This document shows, in pieces, positions 47,946-55,856 of a DNA stretch of 64,000 nt. Below the pieces are notes generated by a model, which was not told the DNA's origin, made no database searches, and saw only the letters and a list, made by a program, of their open reading frames with translations. The DNA is from Bradyrhizobium sp. CB1717. Its GTDB lineage: Bacteria > Pseudomonadota > Alphaproteobacteria > Rhizobiales > Xanthobacteraceae. Each line of letters begins with the position of its first letter. Positions within the stretch are counted from its first letter, which is position 1. The stretch lies in the NCBI RefSeq assembly GCF_029714325.1, contig NZ_CP121666.1:3286001-3350000 (forward strand), in the 5' to 3' direction. The position numbers and the translations under genes were made by a program.

Positions 47946-48914
47946 ATGTCCGACACCATTCACACGCTTTCGACGACCGGAATGACGCCGAAGCGGCAGA
48001 TCCAGAGTTGGATCGACGGGCTGACGAGCCTGTGCGGGTATTTCGACGTCGATCCGCTGGAGGCGTCCTCGCTCGAAGGTCGCATCGACTACACCACGGT
48101 CTCGCGCCTGAAGCTCTGCCAGATCGAGGTCAGCCAGCATCGCATCGCGCACACGATGGCGCGCGCCAAGGCCAATGAACACCCGTACATAAAAATTCAC
48201 TTCCAGACCTACGGGGTGTCGTATTTCGAGCAGGAAGGCCGCCACATCGAAATCAATCCGGGCGACATCATCGCCTATGACGTCTCCTGCCCGCATTCGA
48301 TCATCAGTCCCGCCTTCACGCGTCACGATGTGGTGATCGTGCCGAAGGCGCTGCTGCGCGACCGCGGATTCCCCTCGCAGCGGATGCCTGCGTGCAAATT
48401 GTCGGCGAAGACGGGGACGGGGCGGATCGCCCATGATTTCGTCCATGCGACCTTCGACGAGGCGGCAAAACTGTCCGCGAACAGCGCGGTCGGCGTCGCC
48501 GATTCGCTGATCGACCTGCTGCTGCTGCCGCTACGCGAAGCCGACACGATGTTCGACCGCGTCGGGCCCGAAGCGATGTATGTGCGTGCCCAGTTCTTCA
48601 TCCGCGAGCACCTGCGCGATCCCGACCTGTGCATCGACCAGATCTCCGCCGAACTCGGCTGCTCCAAGCGCTATCTGCACATGCTGTTCTCCGAGCGCGG
48701 CACCACGGTGAGCGACTACATCTGGCAGGCTCGCCTGCAGAACTGCCGGCAGGAGCTCGAGGCGCACGCCGGCAAGACCATCACCGACGTGGCGTTCTCC
48801 TGGGGGTTCTCCAGCTCATCGCATTTCAGCCGCGTGTTCCGGAAATATTTCGGCGTGGTGCCGTCCTCGATCCACAAGGCCCAGCAGGGCACGGCGGCCT
48901 CGGGCGAACATTAG
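47946..48914 (+). CDS. AraC-family regulator divergent from xoxF
   Basis: 322 residues. An N-terminal AraC-binding-2 type sensor region (KIHFQTYGVSYFEQEGRHIEI, GDIIAYDVSCPHSI) is followed by a C-terminal double HTH (LCIDQISAELGCSKRYLHMLF and ITDVAFSWGFSSSSHFSRVF, then RKYFGVVPSSIH). Its position suggests control of the xoxF operon, but it is not one of the described MxbDM/MxcQE-type systems. The start is ATG 47946; a GTG four codons earlier is possible. Confidence 0.87.
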   Translation: MSDTIHTLSTTGMTPKRQIQSWIDGLTSLCGYFDVDPLEASSLEGRIDYTTVSRLKLCQIEVSQHRIAHTMARAKANEHPYIKIHFQTYGVSYFEQEGRHIEINPGDIIAYDVSCPHSIISPAFTRHDVVIVPKALLRDRGFPSQRMPACKLSAKTGTGRIAHDFVHATFDEAAKLSANSAVGVADSLIDLLLLPLREADTMFDRVGPEAMYVRAQFFIREHLRDPDLCIDQISAELGCSKRYLHMLFSERGTTVSDYIWQARLQNCRQELEAHAGKTITDVAFSWGFSSSSHFSRVFRKYFGVVPSSIHKAQQGTAASGEH

Positions 48915-48953
48915 GCGCACGCCGGAGCATTTCCGGCGAGGTGGCCGACGGGG

Positions 48954-49379
48954 TTACGCAGTCCTCGCAATATAGGGAATGCTCGCCACGAGAGCGACGA
49001 GCAGCGCCGCATTGCCCAGCATTCCGCTCCAATGCAGCCGGCGCAACCGGCGCGGAGCCTCGGTATCGCCGGCGTCCCTCGCGTTGAGCTGGTCGTCCAT
49101 CCGTTGCATGAACCAGCGGCGTCCCCAGATCGCCAGGGCCGCGAGCACGCCGACGCCCATCGCGGCAAGCAGGCGGCCGTCGAGCAGGAGAATCACCGTT
49201 CCGACGACGCCGGCAACGCGCATCACCAGGAAATGGGCGTTGAACATTCCGCGCAGCAACTGCGCGACGGGCTGGATATCGAGCTTCACCAGCAGGAAGG
49301 CGGGCGATGCCAGCGTGAAATAGCCCATCGGAAAGAGCAGGATGACCATAACGCCAACGGCGACTGCATCCGGTGTCAT
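48954..49379 (-). CDS. Small integral membrane protein, unknown function
   Basis: 141 residues with about four hydrophobic helices (VAVGVMVILLFPMGYFTLA, VMRVAGVVGTVILLLDG, LAAMGVGVLAALAIW, NAALLVALVASIPYIA) and a basic loop (RRWFMQRMDDQLNARD). The ATG ending at 49379 has AGAAGGG upstream. Longer frames 5' of it are not protein-like. It is convergent with the AraC gene. No family recognised. Confidence 0.7.
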   Translation of the reverse strand: MTPDAVAVGVMVILLFPMGYFTLASPAFLLVKLDIQPVAQLLRGMFNAHFLVMRVAGVVGTVILLLDGRLLAAMGVGVLAALAIWGRRWFMQRMDDQLNARDAGDTEAPRRLRRLHWSGMLGNAALLVALVASIPYIARTA

Positions 49380-49519
49380 GCGATCGGCCCTTCTTGTCCG
49401 CCCCACGCGGCCCCACGGCAACGGCACAATCATAGCGTGAAAATGCGTTTCCAACACTAGGCTTTGGTCGGACGCCGGGCCGCCCAGCGGACGCTTTTCC
49501 GCTGCGCCTTGCCCAAGGT

Positions 49520-50521
49520 TCAGGCCGGCTCGAGCCCGAGCGACTTTGCGCTCTCGATCCAGATCGGCAGCTCGCGCCGATACAGCTCGTTGGTCTCCTT
49601 GAAGCCGATCGCGGGTTCGAGCACGAAGGTCGCGAGAACCTCCTTCACCTTCGGATCGTTGTTGGCGGCGACGCAGAGCTCGGCGAGGCGGTCGACCACC
49701 GGCTGTGGCGTCGCCTTCGGCACGGCCCATCCCGAGAAACCGCTCACCGTGAAGAACTTTGAGGTCGCGCCCTGTTCGGGCAGCGTCTTCACGGTCGGGA
49801 TTGCGTCGACCTTCTTCGAATGCACCGCGAACACGGTGCCGCGGTCGCTTTGCAGAACCGACTGCGCGGCCGTGTAGCTTCCCATGGCGGCATCGAGCGT
49901 GCCCTCCAGCATGCCCGTCCACATCGGCGCTTCGCCGCGATAGTGCACCGGCTCGATGGTGAGGCCGTACTGCTTGTTGAGCTCGTTGATCGTCATGTGC
50001 GGCGCCGAACCCGCGCTGTAGGTGCCGAAATTCACCTTGCCGCTCTTGCGCGCGAAGGCGACGAAATCCTCCAGCGTCTTGACGCCGGTCTTGGGGTTCG
50101 CCACCAGCAACAGGCCGGCGCCCGGAATGACGCTGACCAGCGTCAGATCCTTGTCCATGTCGTAGCCCGGGTTCTTCATCACCACCCGGTTCATGATGTA
50201 GGTGGTCGAGATCGAGCACAGGATGGTGTGGCCGTCGGGCTCCGCACGGGCGACTTCCGCGGTGCCGATCGCGCCGGCGGCGCCGGGCTTGTTCTCGACG
50301 ACGACGGTCTTGCCGACCTGCTTGGAGATGAATTCGCCATAGGCGCGCGCGAGCAGGTCGGTCTGCCCGCCGGCGGGATAGCTACAAATCATGCGGATCT
50401 GCCGTGACGGCCAGGTGCCTTGCGGTGTGCCCTGTGCCGAGGCGCTGCGCGAGAGAAAGGGCATCGCGAGTGCGGCGCTACCGGCGGCGACGAAATGGCG
50501 GCGATCGAGTTTGGCGGACAT
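49520..50521 (-). CDS. Tripartite tricarboxylate transporter substrate-binding protein (Bug family)
   Basis: 333 residues with a Tat-like signal (LDRRHFVAAGSAALAMPFLSR) and the Bug fold: RMICSYPAGGQTDLLARAY, VENKPGAAGAIGT, NFGTYSAGSAPHM and PVHYRGEAPMW. These capture small carboxylates for TctAB, but no tctAB is adjacent, so it is an orphan receptor. ATG ending at 50521 after GGGGAGAGA. Confidence 0.9.
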   Translation of the reverse strand: MSAKLDRRHFVAAGSAALAMPFLSRSASAQGTPQGTWPSRQIRMICSYPAGGQTDLLARAYGEFISKQVGKTVVVENKPGAAGAIGTAEVARAEPDGHTILCSISTTYIMNRVVMKNPGYDMDKDLTLVSVIPGAGLLLVANPKTGVKTLEDFVAFARKSGKVNFGTYSAGSAPHMTINELNKQYGLTIEPVHYRGEAPMWTGMLEGTLDAAMGSYTAAQSVLQSDRGTVFAVHSKKVDAIPTVKTLPEQGATSKFFTVSGFSGWAVPKATPQPVVDRLAELCVAANNDPKVKEVLATFVLEPAIGFKETNELYRRELPIWIESAKSLGLEPA

Positions 50522-50630
50522 GATTCTCTCCCCGGTTTTTGCCGAAGGTACTGCATCGGGCTGGCGCCGGCATGGGCGGCAGGCGAGACAGATTGGCGCA
50601 TTCGAGAAAGCGGCGCTGCTCATTTGGGCG

Positions 50631-51656
50631 TCACCCGGACGGTCGCACCTTTCGTACGACCCGCAGCCAGACGATTTCGGTCAGCGCCACTGCAATCAGG
50701 CCGAAGGTGCCGCCGATCAGGACGTTGACGATGCGCTCCTCGGCGATGCCGCTGGCGCCGCCGGCAAAGGACGCAGCCAGCGCAATGAAGAAGCAGCGCA
50801 GGCCGAAGCCGACGATATAGCGGGATAACGAGATCAGCGTGAGGGTGGCCGCGAGCACAGCGACCGCATAGCCGACCCGGCTTTGCGGCAGCGCCATGCC
50901 GGCGAGGAAGCCGAGCGGCACGCCGACGAGGGCGCCGATCGCCCGCTGCTTCAGCTTGCCGGTGGAGGCGGCGAGATCGCCGACGACGACGCTTGCGGCC
51001 GACCACATCACCCATTGCCCCTGCGCAAGGTCGAGGAGCTCGACCAGCGCGGCCGCAGCGAACACCGCCATGGCGGTTGCGAGCGCGGGCAGAAACCACG
51101 CGTCCGCGGGCGGCCCGAACGAGGTCGAAGCGGCACCGCCGCGCCGGCGCCGGTCGTAAATCTGGATGGCGCAGACCAGCGCCAGCGCGATCGGAGAGGA
51201 CACGATGATCACGCCGGCATGCCGCAGCGCCTCGGACGCGCTGACACCTTCCCGCACTTCACAGGCGAGATAGACGGCGGGAATGAACACCCAATTGCCG
51301 AGGGTGCGGAAATGCTCGCCATAGCGCGTCCCCGCCACCGCCAGGAAGCCGGCAAGCGCCGTCAGCACCGCGAACAACGGCTTGATCGGAGCAGCGAGAA
51401 AAAGCGCGGAAAAGGTGACGAGAATGGCAAGGTAGTGCCACGCGACCACCTTGGGCGGAAGGTGCAGCCTGAGCGCGGGAATGAGCAGCGAGACCGCGAC
51501 CAGGGCGAGATTGAGCAGCGCCGTCTCGCGCGCGATGAAATAGGCCGCCACCATCGGGCCGACGACGATCAGCGCGCGCGCGAGCTCGCGGGTCTTGATC
51601 TCCCGGGAGAGGACGTCGCGCAGATCGGCGGCAGAAGGAATGGTCGGTGAATTCAC
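50631..51656 (-). CDS. FUSC-type aromatic-acid exporter-like membrane protein
   Basis: 341 residues. Two blocks of about five to six membrane helices each are separated by a basic stretch (IYDRRRRGGAAS). The second block (WVMWSAASVVVGDLAASTGKLKQRAIGALVG, GIAEERIVNVLIGG) is the FUSC signature found in fusaric-acid and p-hydroxybenzoate efflux proteins. The start is uncertain; a GTG ending at 51656 just before NSPTIPSAADL is preferred because upstream sequence is not coherent. It is about half the length of the full FUSC exporters and lacks their cytoplasmic domain. Confidence 0.75.
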   Translation of the reverse strand: MNSPTIPSAADLRDVLSREIKTRELARALIVVGPMVAAYFIARETALLNLALVAVSLLIPALRLHLPPKVVAWHYLAILVTFSALFLAAPIKPLFAVLTALAGFLAVAGTRYGEHFRTLGNWVFIPAVYLACEVREGVSASEALRHAGVIIVSSPIALALVCAIQIYDRRRRGGAASTSFGPPADAWFLPALATAMAVFAAAALVELLDLAQGQWVMWSAASVVVGDLAASTGKLKQRAIGALVGVPLGFLAGMALPQSRVGYAVAVLAATLTLISLSRYIVGFGLRCFFIALAASFAGGASGIAEERIVNVLIGGTFGLIAVALTEIVWLRVVRKVRPSG

Positions 51657-51743
51657 AGGGCACCGAATGGGCGAATGAAATGCAAAGCATAGCACGGAAT
51701 GACGTCGGCACTTTAACGTCGCACGAGGGGCGCACCACACCCT

Positions 51744-51853
51744 CCGCTGTCATCGCCCGGCTTGACCGGGCGATCCAGCACCCCGAGACAGTTGTGGTCC
51801 AATCGACGGGCCGCGGCGTACGGGATGCCCCGGTCGAGCCGGGGCATGACACC
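51744..51853. repeat. Palindromic intergenic repeat, third family
   Basis: It consists of TGTCATCGCCCGGCTTGACC with GGGCG, then a second unit GATGCCCCGGTCGAGCCGGGGC-ATGACA. Each unit is a hairpin, and the outer TGTCAT/ATGACA pair as well. It resembles a dispersed Bradyrhizobium repeat. It lies between the exporter gene and the XoxJ-like gene. Confidence 0.75.
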
Positions 51854-51880
51854 GGCTATGTGGAGGTACGTGAGGTCACG

Positions 51881-52804
51881 TCACCGCTGAATGATCTTCA
51901 TCCAGACATCGCCCAGGATCGCCGGCTCGCGCGGCGGCAGATAGGTCAGGCCGGCCTGCTTGCCGAACTCTGCGATCTTGCCTTCCGCGGCAAGCTCCGT
52001 CAGCGCCTTGTTGACCGCCTCGATCAGCGCGGGCTCGCTGGCGAGCCCCACATAGCCGCGATTGGCGCCGATCGGGTAGTAGTAGCCGGACGCGGTGATC
52101 GCCGTATCGGGATGCGCGGCGCGATAGGCGTCGAAGCGGCCGAGGTCAATCAGCGTCGCGTCATGGTCGCCGCGGTTGAGCGCGCCGAGGAGGTCGTCGC
52201 GGCCGGGGACGAGATGCGTGATGCTGTCGATCAGGCGTCCCTTGTCGAAGGTCATCAGGATGGCATCGCCGAGCGAGCCGCTCTCGATCACGAGGCGGAG
52301 GCCGGCGAGATCGCCGATGTCGGCGATCTTGCGCCCCTGCGCCTTCGGTCCGAGCACCACCGTCATGGGCGAATAGACGTAAGGCCGGCTCGGTGCGAGC
52401 ACGCCAAGCGCGACGCGGCGGCGCCGGTCATCGCGGGTGGCCCCGGCGAAGTCCGGCAGGCGCGCCGTCTTCATGCCGGGCTTGACGAGGGAATCCATCG
52501 TCAGCGCGTAGCCGCCGACCAGCGCGCAGCGCCCGTCGGAGAGCAGTGCATTGGCCTCGAGCTGCGGGCTGGAATCCTCGTCCAGCTTGCTTTCGAACCA
52601 CTGGATCTTCAGCGGCCGGCCAAGACGCTCCGCAATCGCCTGCGCCAGCAGCACGTCGAAGCCGGCGTCCGGCTTGCCCTTGTGATGCACCGAGAGCGGC
52701 GGCCGGTCCTCGTCGAGACAGATTTTCAGCGGATCGTCGGCCGCATGCGCGGTGGCCGCCGCGAGCATCGCAGCAACGCTCCACACCGCGAGCCAGCGTC
52801 TCAT
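51881..52804 (-). CDS. Quinoprotein-associated periplasmic binding protein (XoxJ/MoxJ-like)
   Basis: 307 residues with a signal peptide (RRWLAVWSVAAMLAAATAHA) and a type II solute-binding fold (LKICLDEDRPPLSVH, GFDVLLAQAIAERLGRPLKI, DATLIDLGRFDAYRA). This subfamily is found beside PQQ alcohol dehydrogenases and cytochromes c and is thought to help activate the dehydrogenase rather than import a solute. The ATG overlaps the cytochrome stop (ATGA). It is third in the operon with a PQQ dehydrogenase and cytochrome. No ABC permease is attached. Confidence 0.85.
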   Translation of the reverse strand: MRRWLAVWSVAAMLAAATAHAADDPLKICLDEDRPPLSVHHKGKPDAGFDVLLAQAIAERLGRPLKIQWFESKLDEDSSPQLEANALLSDGRCALVGGYALTMDSLVKPGMKTARLPDFAGATRDDRRRRVALGVLAPSRPYVYSPMTVVLGPKAQGRKIADIGDLAGLRLVIESGSLGDAILMTFDKGRLIDSITHLVPGRDDLLGALNRGDHDATLIDLGRFDAYRAAHPDTAITASGYYYPIGANRGYVGLASEPALIEAVNKALTELAAEGKIAEFGKQAGLTYLPPREPAILGDVWMKIIQR

Positions 52805-53157
52805 GGCTTCCTCCGACTCGAGACGAAGGCCCAGAGATCACCGATATCGTCGTCGCTCAGGATATCGCCCCAGGGCGGCATCTTGTTGTTCTTGCCGTTC
52901 TTCACGGTAGTGACGAAGCGCGTCTTGTCGTCGGGAAAGGCGCGCAAATCCGGCGTGATGGTGCCGGAGTTCATCATGTTCGGGCCGTGGCAGTGCGAGC
53001 ATTTCGAAGCATAGGTCGACTTGCCGTGGTCGATCTGCGTCTGCAGGGGATTGCCGGTTGCGTCATCGGCGGCGCGGACGGTCGCCGCAAGCGCGACCGT
53101 CAGCATCGCGACGGTGGCGATCGTCGCCACCGTCTTCTGGGCTACGTCTTTCAGCAT
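52801..53157 (-). CDS. Small periplasmic cytochrome c, partner of the PQQ dehydrogenase
   Basis: 118 residues with a signal peptide (TVATIATVAMLTVALAATVRA), one haem motif CSHCH (KCSHCHGPNMM) and a distal Met in NNKMPPWGDILSD. Class I monohaem cytochrome of the c550 type used by ethanol-type quinoproteins. It begins 10 bases past the dehydrogenase stop and overlaps the XoxJ-like gene, so all three are coupled. Confidence 0.9.
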   Translation of the reverse strand: MLKDVAQKTVATIATVAMLTVALAATVRAADDATGNPLQTQIDHGKSTYASKCSHCHGPNMMNSGTITPDLRAFPDDKTRFVTTVKNGKNNKMPPWGDILSDDDIGDLWAFVSSRRKP

Positions 53158-53167
53158 CGTGCCGTGG

Positions 53168-54832
53168 TTACTGCTTGACCGCAAAAACCCACAGCGAGCC
53201 GCCGGGCGGCACCTTGGCAAGCCGCTCGTCACCGGAGAACAGCGAGTAGACGCCGCCATAGCCGCTTGTGACCGCGACATACTGCACGCCGTCCTGCTGC
53301 CAGGTCACCGGTTGTCCCTCGATGCCGGAGCCGGTCTGGAACTGCCAGAGCTTCTTGCCGCTGTCGGCATCGAAAGCCTCGAACTCGCCGGTCAGCGCGC
53401 CCGTGAACACGACGCCGCCCGCGGTCGACAGCACTCCGGAGAAGCGCGGAATGTCGGCGGGAGCTTCCCACTTGGCCTTGCCGGTCATGGGATCGATCGC
53501 CTTCAGATGACCGCGCGCGCCGTCACCCCATTCCCAGAGGTCGGTGAGGTCCATGCCGAGATACCATTCACCCTGCTTGAAGGTAACAGGTTCGGTCTTG
53601 TACCTGCCGCCGAAGGCGAGGGTGTTGGCGTAGGCGAGGCCGGTCTGCGGGTTGAACGACATCGGCTCCCAGTTCTTGCCGCCGAGGATCGACGGATAGA
53701 CCGTCACCTTTTTGCCCTCGCGCGCGTCCTTGCTGACATCGGTCTCGATCGGACGGCCCGTCTTCATGTCGATGCCGGTTGCCCAGTTGACCTTCACGTA
53801 GGGGTTGGCCGCGAGCAGCTTTCCATTGGTGCGGTCGAGCACGTAGAAGAAGCCGTTGCGGTTGGCGTCCATCAGCACCTTGGTCGGCTTGCCTTCGACG
53901 TTCATGTCGGCGAGCACCATCTCGGCCACCGAGTCATAGTCGAACGGATTGTTCGGCGAGAACTGGTAGTGCCACTTGATCTTGCCGGTCTTGGGATCCA
54001 TCGCCAGCACGGAGCAGGTGTAGAGATTGTCGCCGGGGCGCACCGCCGAATTGAACGGGCCGGGATTGCCGATGCCCCAATACACCGTGTTCAGCTCGGG
54101 ATCGTAGGACCCGGTGATCCAGGTCGAGCCGCCGCCGAGCTTCCAGGTGTCGCCCTTCCAGGTGTCGCCGCCGGGCTCGTCCGGCGAGGGGATCGAATGG
54201 GTGCGCCAGAGATGCTTGCCCGTCGCCGGATCCCAGCCGTCGATGAAGCCGCGGGTGCCGAACTCGGCGCCGGAGATGCCGGTGATGACGACACCGTCGG
54301 CGACCAGTGGCGCCACCGTCATCGAATAGCCTTCCTTGATGTCGGCCGCCTTCTGCCGCCACAGCTCCTTGCCGTCCTTGGCGTCGAGCGCGATCACGTT
54401 GGCATCCAACGTGGTGCGGAACACCTTGCCGTCGTAGAGCGCCGCGCCGCGGTTGATGATGCCGCAGCAGACGATGCGCGGCGTCTCGGCGGGATATTCG
54501 ATCTTGGATTTCCAGATCTGCTTGCCGGTCTTGGCATCGACCGCCATGGTCGCGTTGTGGGAGGTCACGTAGATCACGCCCTGGTACACCAGCGGCTGCG
54601 ATTCCTCGCTGCGATCGTCATTGAAGGAGTAGTTCCAGACCGGGACGAGGTTCTTGACGGTGTCCTTGTTGATCTGGTTCAGCGTCGAGAAGCGCTGCAG
54701 ATTGTAGCCCATCCCGTAGTTGAGAACGTTCGATGTATCGGTCGCGCCCTTGACCAGCTGCTCGGTGGTCTGTGCGTACGCACACGTCGATGCAAGCATG
54801 ACGAGGCTCGCGGCCATCGCAAAGCGTTTCAT
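53168..54832 (-). CDS. PQQ-dependent alcohol dehydrogenase, ExaF/PedH-like, lanthanide-type
   Basis: 554 residues, signal peptide ending STCAYA. It has adjacent cysteines Cys122-Cys123 (IVCCGIINRG) and predicted metal ligands Glu190 (GAEFG), Asn256 (GIGNPGPF), Asp298 and Asp300 (FDYDSVAE). The additional Asp300 predicts lanthanide dependence, as in ExaF and PedH. It probably oxidises ethanol or other short alcohols. GGAGGAACGG precedes the ATG at 54832. Operon order is dehydrogenase, cytochrome c, XoxJ-like; the lanmodulin-like gene is divergent, 332 bases away. Confidence 0.92.
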   Translation of the reverse strand: MKRFAMAASLVMLASTCAYAQTTEQLVKGATDTSNVLNYGMGYNLQRFSTLNQINKDTVKNLVPVWNYSFNDDRSEESQPLVYQGVIYVTSHNATMAVDAKTGKQIWKSKIEYPAETPRIVCCGIINRGAALYDGKVFRTTLDANVIALDAKDGKELWRQKAADIKEGYSMTVAPLVADGVVITGISGAEFGTRGFIDGWDPATGKHLWRTHSIPSPDEPGGDTWKGDTWKLGGGSTWITGSYDPELNTVYWGIGNPGPFNSAVRPGDNLYTCSVLAMDPKTGKIKWHYQFSPNNPFDYDSVAEMVLADMNVEGKPTKVLMDANRNGFFYVLDRTNGKLLAANPYVKVNWATGIDMKTGRPIETDVSKDAREGKKVTVYPSILGGKNWEPMSFNPQTGLAYANTLAFGGRYKTEPVTFKQGEWYLGMDLTDLWEWGDGARGHLKAIDPMTGKAKWEAPADIPRFSGVLSTAGGVVFTGALTGEFEAFDADSGKKLWQFQTGSGIEGQPVTWQQDGVQYVAVTSGYGGVYSLFSGDERLAKVPPGGSLWVFAVKQ

Positions 54833-55164
54833 CCGTTCCTCCCAATATGCGCGCCTTTTGACGCTGCGACGGCAACACTCCGCCCGAATGCAAAACGCGT
54901 CAATACGAAAGTCGTAATCGCGACGCGGATATGTTGAACGCCGGATGCCAGTCACCTGACGGAGACCTTACAGACGACTCTCACTTGCGTGCAGGCGCTG
55001 GAAAAATTCCGCGGCATGGCGCAGTGCTCGGGCACAGGTGCGGGCAGTTGGGTTCCCTGGGGTTGTGCGGCGCGCGGGTTGTAATTCCGCTTCCTGGGCT
55101 CGCCTTGCCGACTTATGTTGCCTTGATCCCGCTTGAATCGGGGCTCTTGGTCTGGGAGGTCTTG
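54833..55164. other. Shared upstream region of the PQQ dehydrogenase and lanmodulin-like genes
   Basis: 332 bases without a credible gene, holding both divergent promoters. A short palindrome at 54905-54917 lies 73-85 bases from the dehydrogenase start. No riboswitch fold was recognised. Confidence 0.5.
54905..54917. promoter_or_regulatory. Candidate operator palindrome TACGA-AAG-TCGTA
   Basis: Perfect 5-bp arms around a 3-base spacer, upstream of the ExaF-like operon and in the region shared with the lanmodulin-like gene. No second copy was spotted upstream of the other quinoprotein genes, so the regulator is unknown. Confidence 0.4.
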
Positions 55165-55551
55165 ATGATATCGCGTCGTTCTGTTGCACTTGCGCTCACG
55201 CTTGCAGTTCTGTCCGGCCCCGCCTGGTCGGCATCCGCCGTCAAGATGTTCGATACCGACAATGACGGGACGCTCGATCTTGCCGAAGTGAAGAAGGCTG
55301 CGAGCGCGCTGTTCGCCAAGCTCGATCCCGATCACGACGGCACGCTGGACGCGCGTGAATTGCGCGGACGGTTAACGGCGAAGGAGCTCGCCGCCGCCGA
55401 TCCCGATCGTGACGGCACGCTCACGCTCGACGAATATCTGTCCGTGGTGGAGCAGCGCTTCAACGCGGCCAATCCCGACAAGGACGGAACGCTGGACGCA
55501 AAGGAGCTCAACTCGCGCGCCGGCCGGGCGCTGCTGCGATTGCTGCGGTAG
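55165..55551 (+). CDS. lanM: Lanmodulin-like lanthanide-binding EF-hand protein
   Basis: 128 residues with a signal peptide ending AWSASA. Four EF-hand loops lie at residues 30-41 (DTDNDGTLDLAE), 54-65 (DPDHDGTLDARE), 79-90 (DPDRDGTLTLDE) and 103-114 (NPDKDGTLDAKE). Proline at loop position 2 in three of four hands, spacing of only 12-13 residues between hands, an Asn first residue in hand 4 and the closing AG-ALLRLLR helix are all hallmarks of lanmodulin. That periplasmic protein binds lanthanides far more tightly than calcium. Hand 1 has Thr instead of Pro, and hand 3 has Thr at position 9 instead of Asp. ATG at 55165 after GGGAGGTC. Confidence 0.88.
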   Translation: MISRRSVALALTLAVLSGPAWSASAVKMFDTDNDGTLDLAEVKKAASALFAKLDPDHDGTLDARELRGRLTAKELAAADPDRDGTLTLDEYLSVVEQRFNAANPDKDGTLDAKELNSRAGRALLRLLR

Positions 55552-55712
55552 CGCTTGACTGGGAGCGAAGGCGATTTGCACGAGAGCGAAATTCGCAAGC
55601 AATATTCGACAGTTCGCTTTATTCGCGGCTCGATTCCAGCTTGCGCTGTGCATGATGCAGCCCTAGGTTTTGCCCCGCGCGATGTCGCGCTCAATCCCTT
55701 GGGAGACCCCGA

Positions 55713-55793
55713 ATGGCTTGGAAAGCTCCGAAGATCGTGGAAGTGCCGGTCGGCATGGAAATCAACATGTACGCCTGCGCTGCGCGCAAGTAA
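55713..55793 (+). CDS. pqqA: PQQ precursor peptide PqqA
   Basis: A 26-residue peptide beginning MAWKAPKIVEVP and ending ACAARK. It contains the Glu16 and Tyr20 (GMEINMYA) that PqqE cross-links to make the PQQ skeleton. GGGAGAC lies seven to eight bases before the ATG. Length, start MxWxxPxxxE and the E-x3-Y core fit PqqA exactly. No pqqBCDE follows; the next gene is an outer-membrane protein. It is therefore an orphan or additional pqqA copy beside the quinoprotein genes. Confidence 0.9.
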   Translation: MAWKAPKIVEVPVGMEINMYACAARK

Positions 55794-55856
55794 GACTGAC
55801 GAACCTGCCGCGGCTTCGGTGGCGAATGCCATCGGAGCCGTGGTAGTGTTCGCCGG

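Noticed and set aside
54833..55164. A riboswitch or metal-sensing leader in front of lanM or the dehydrogenase
   Set aside because: No recognisable conserved fold; only a short palindrome is visible.
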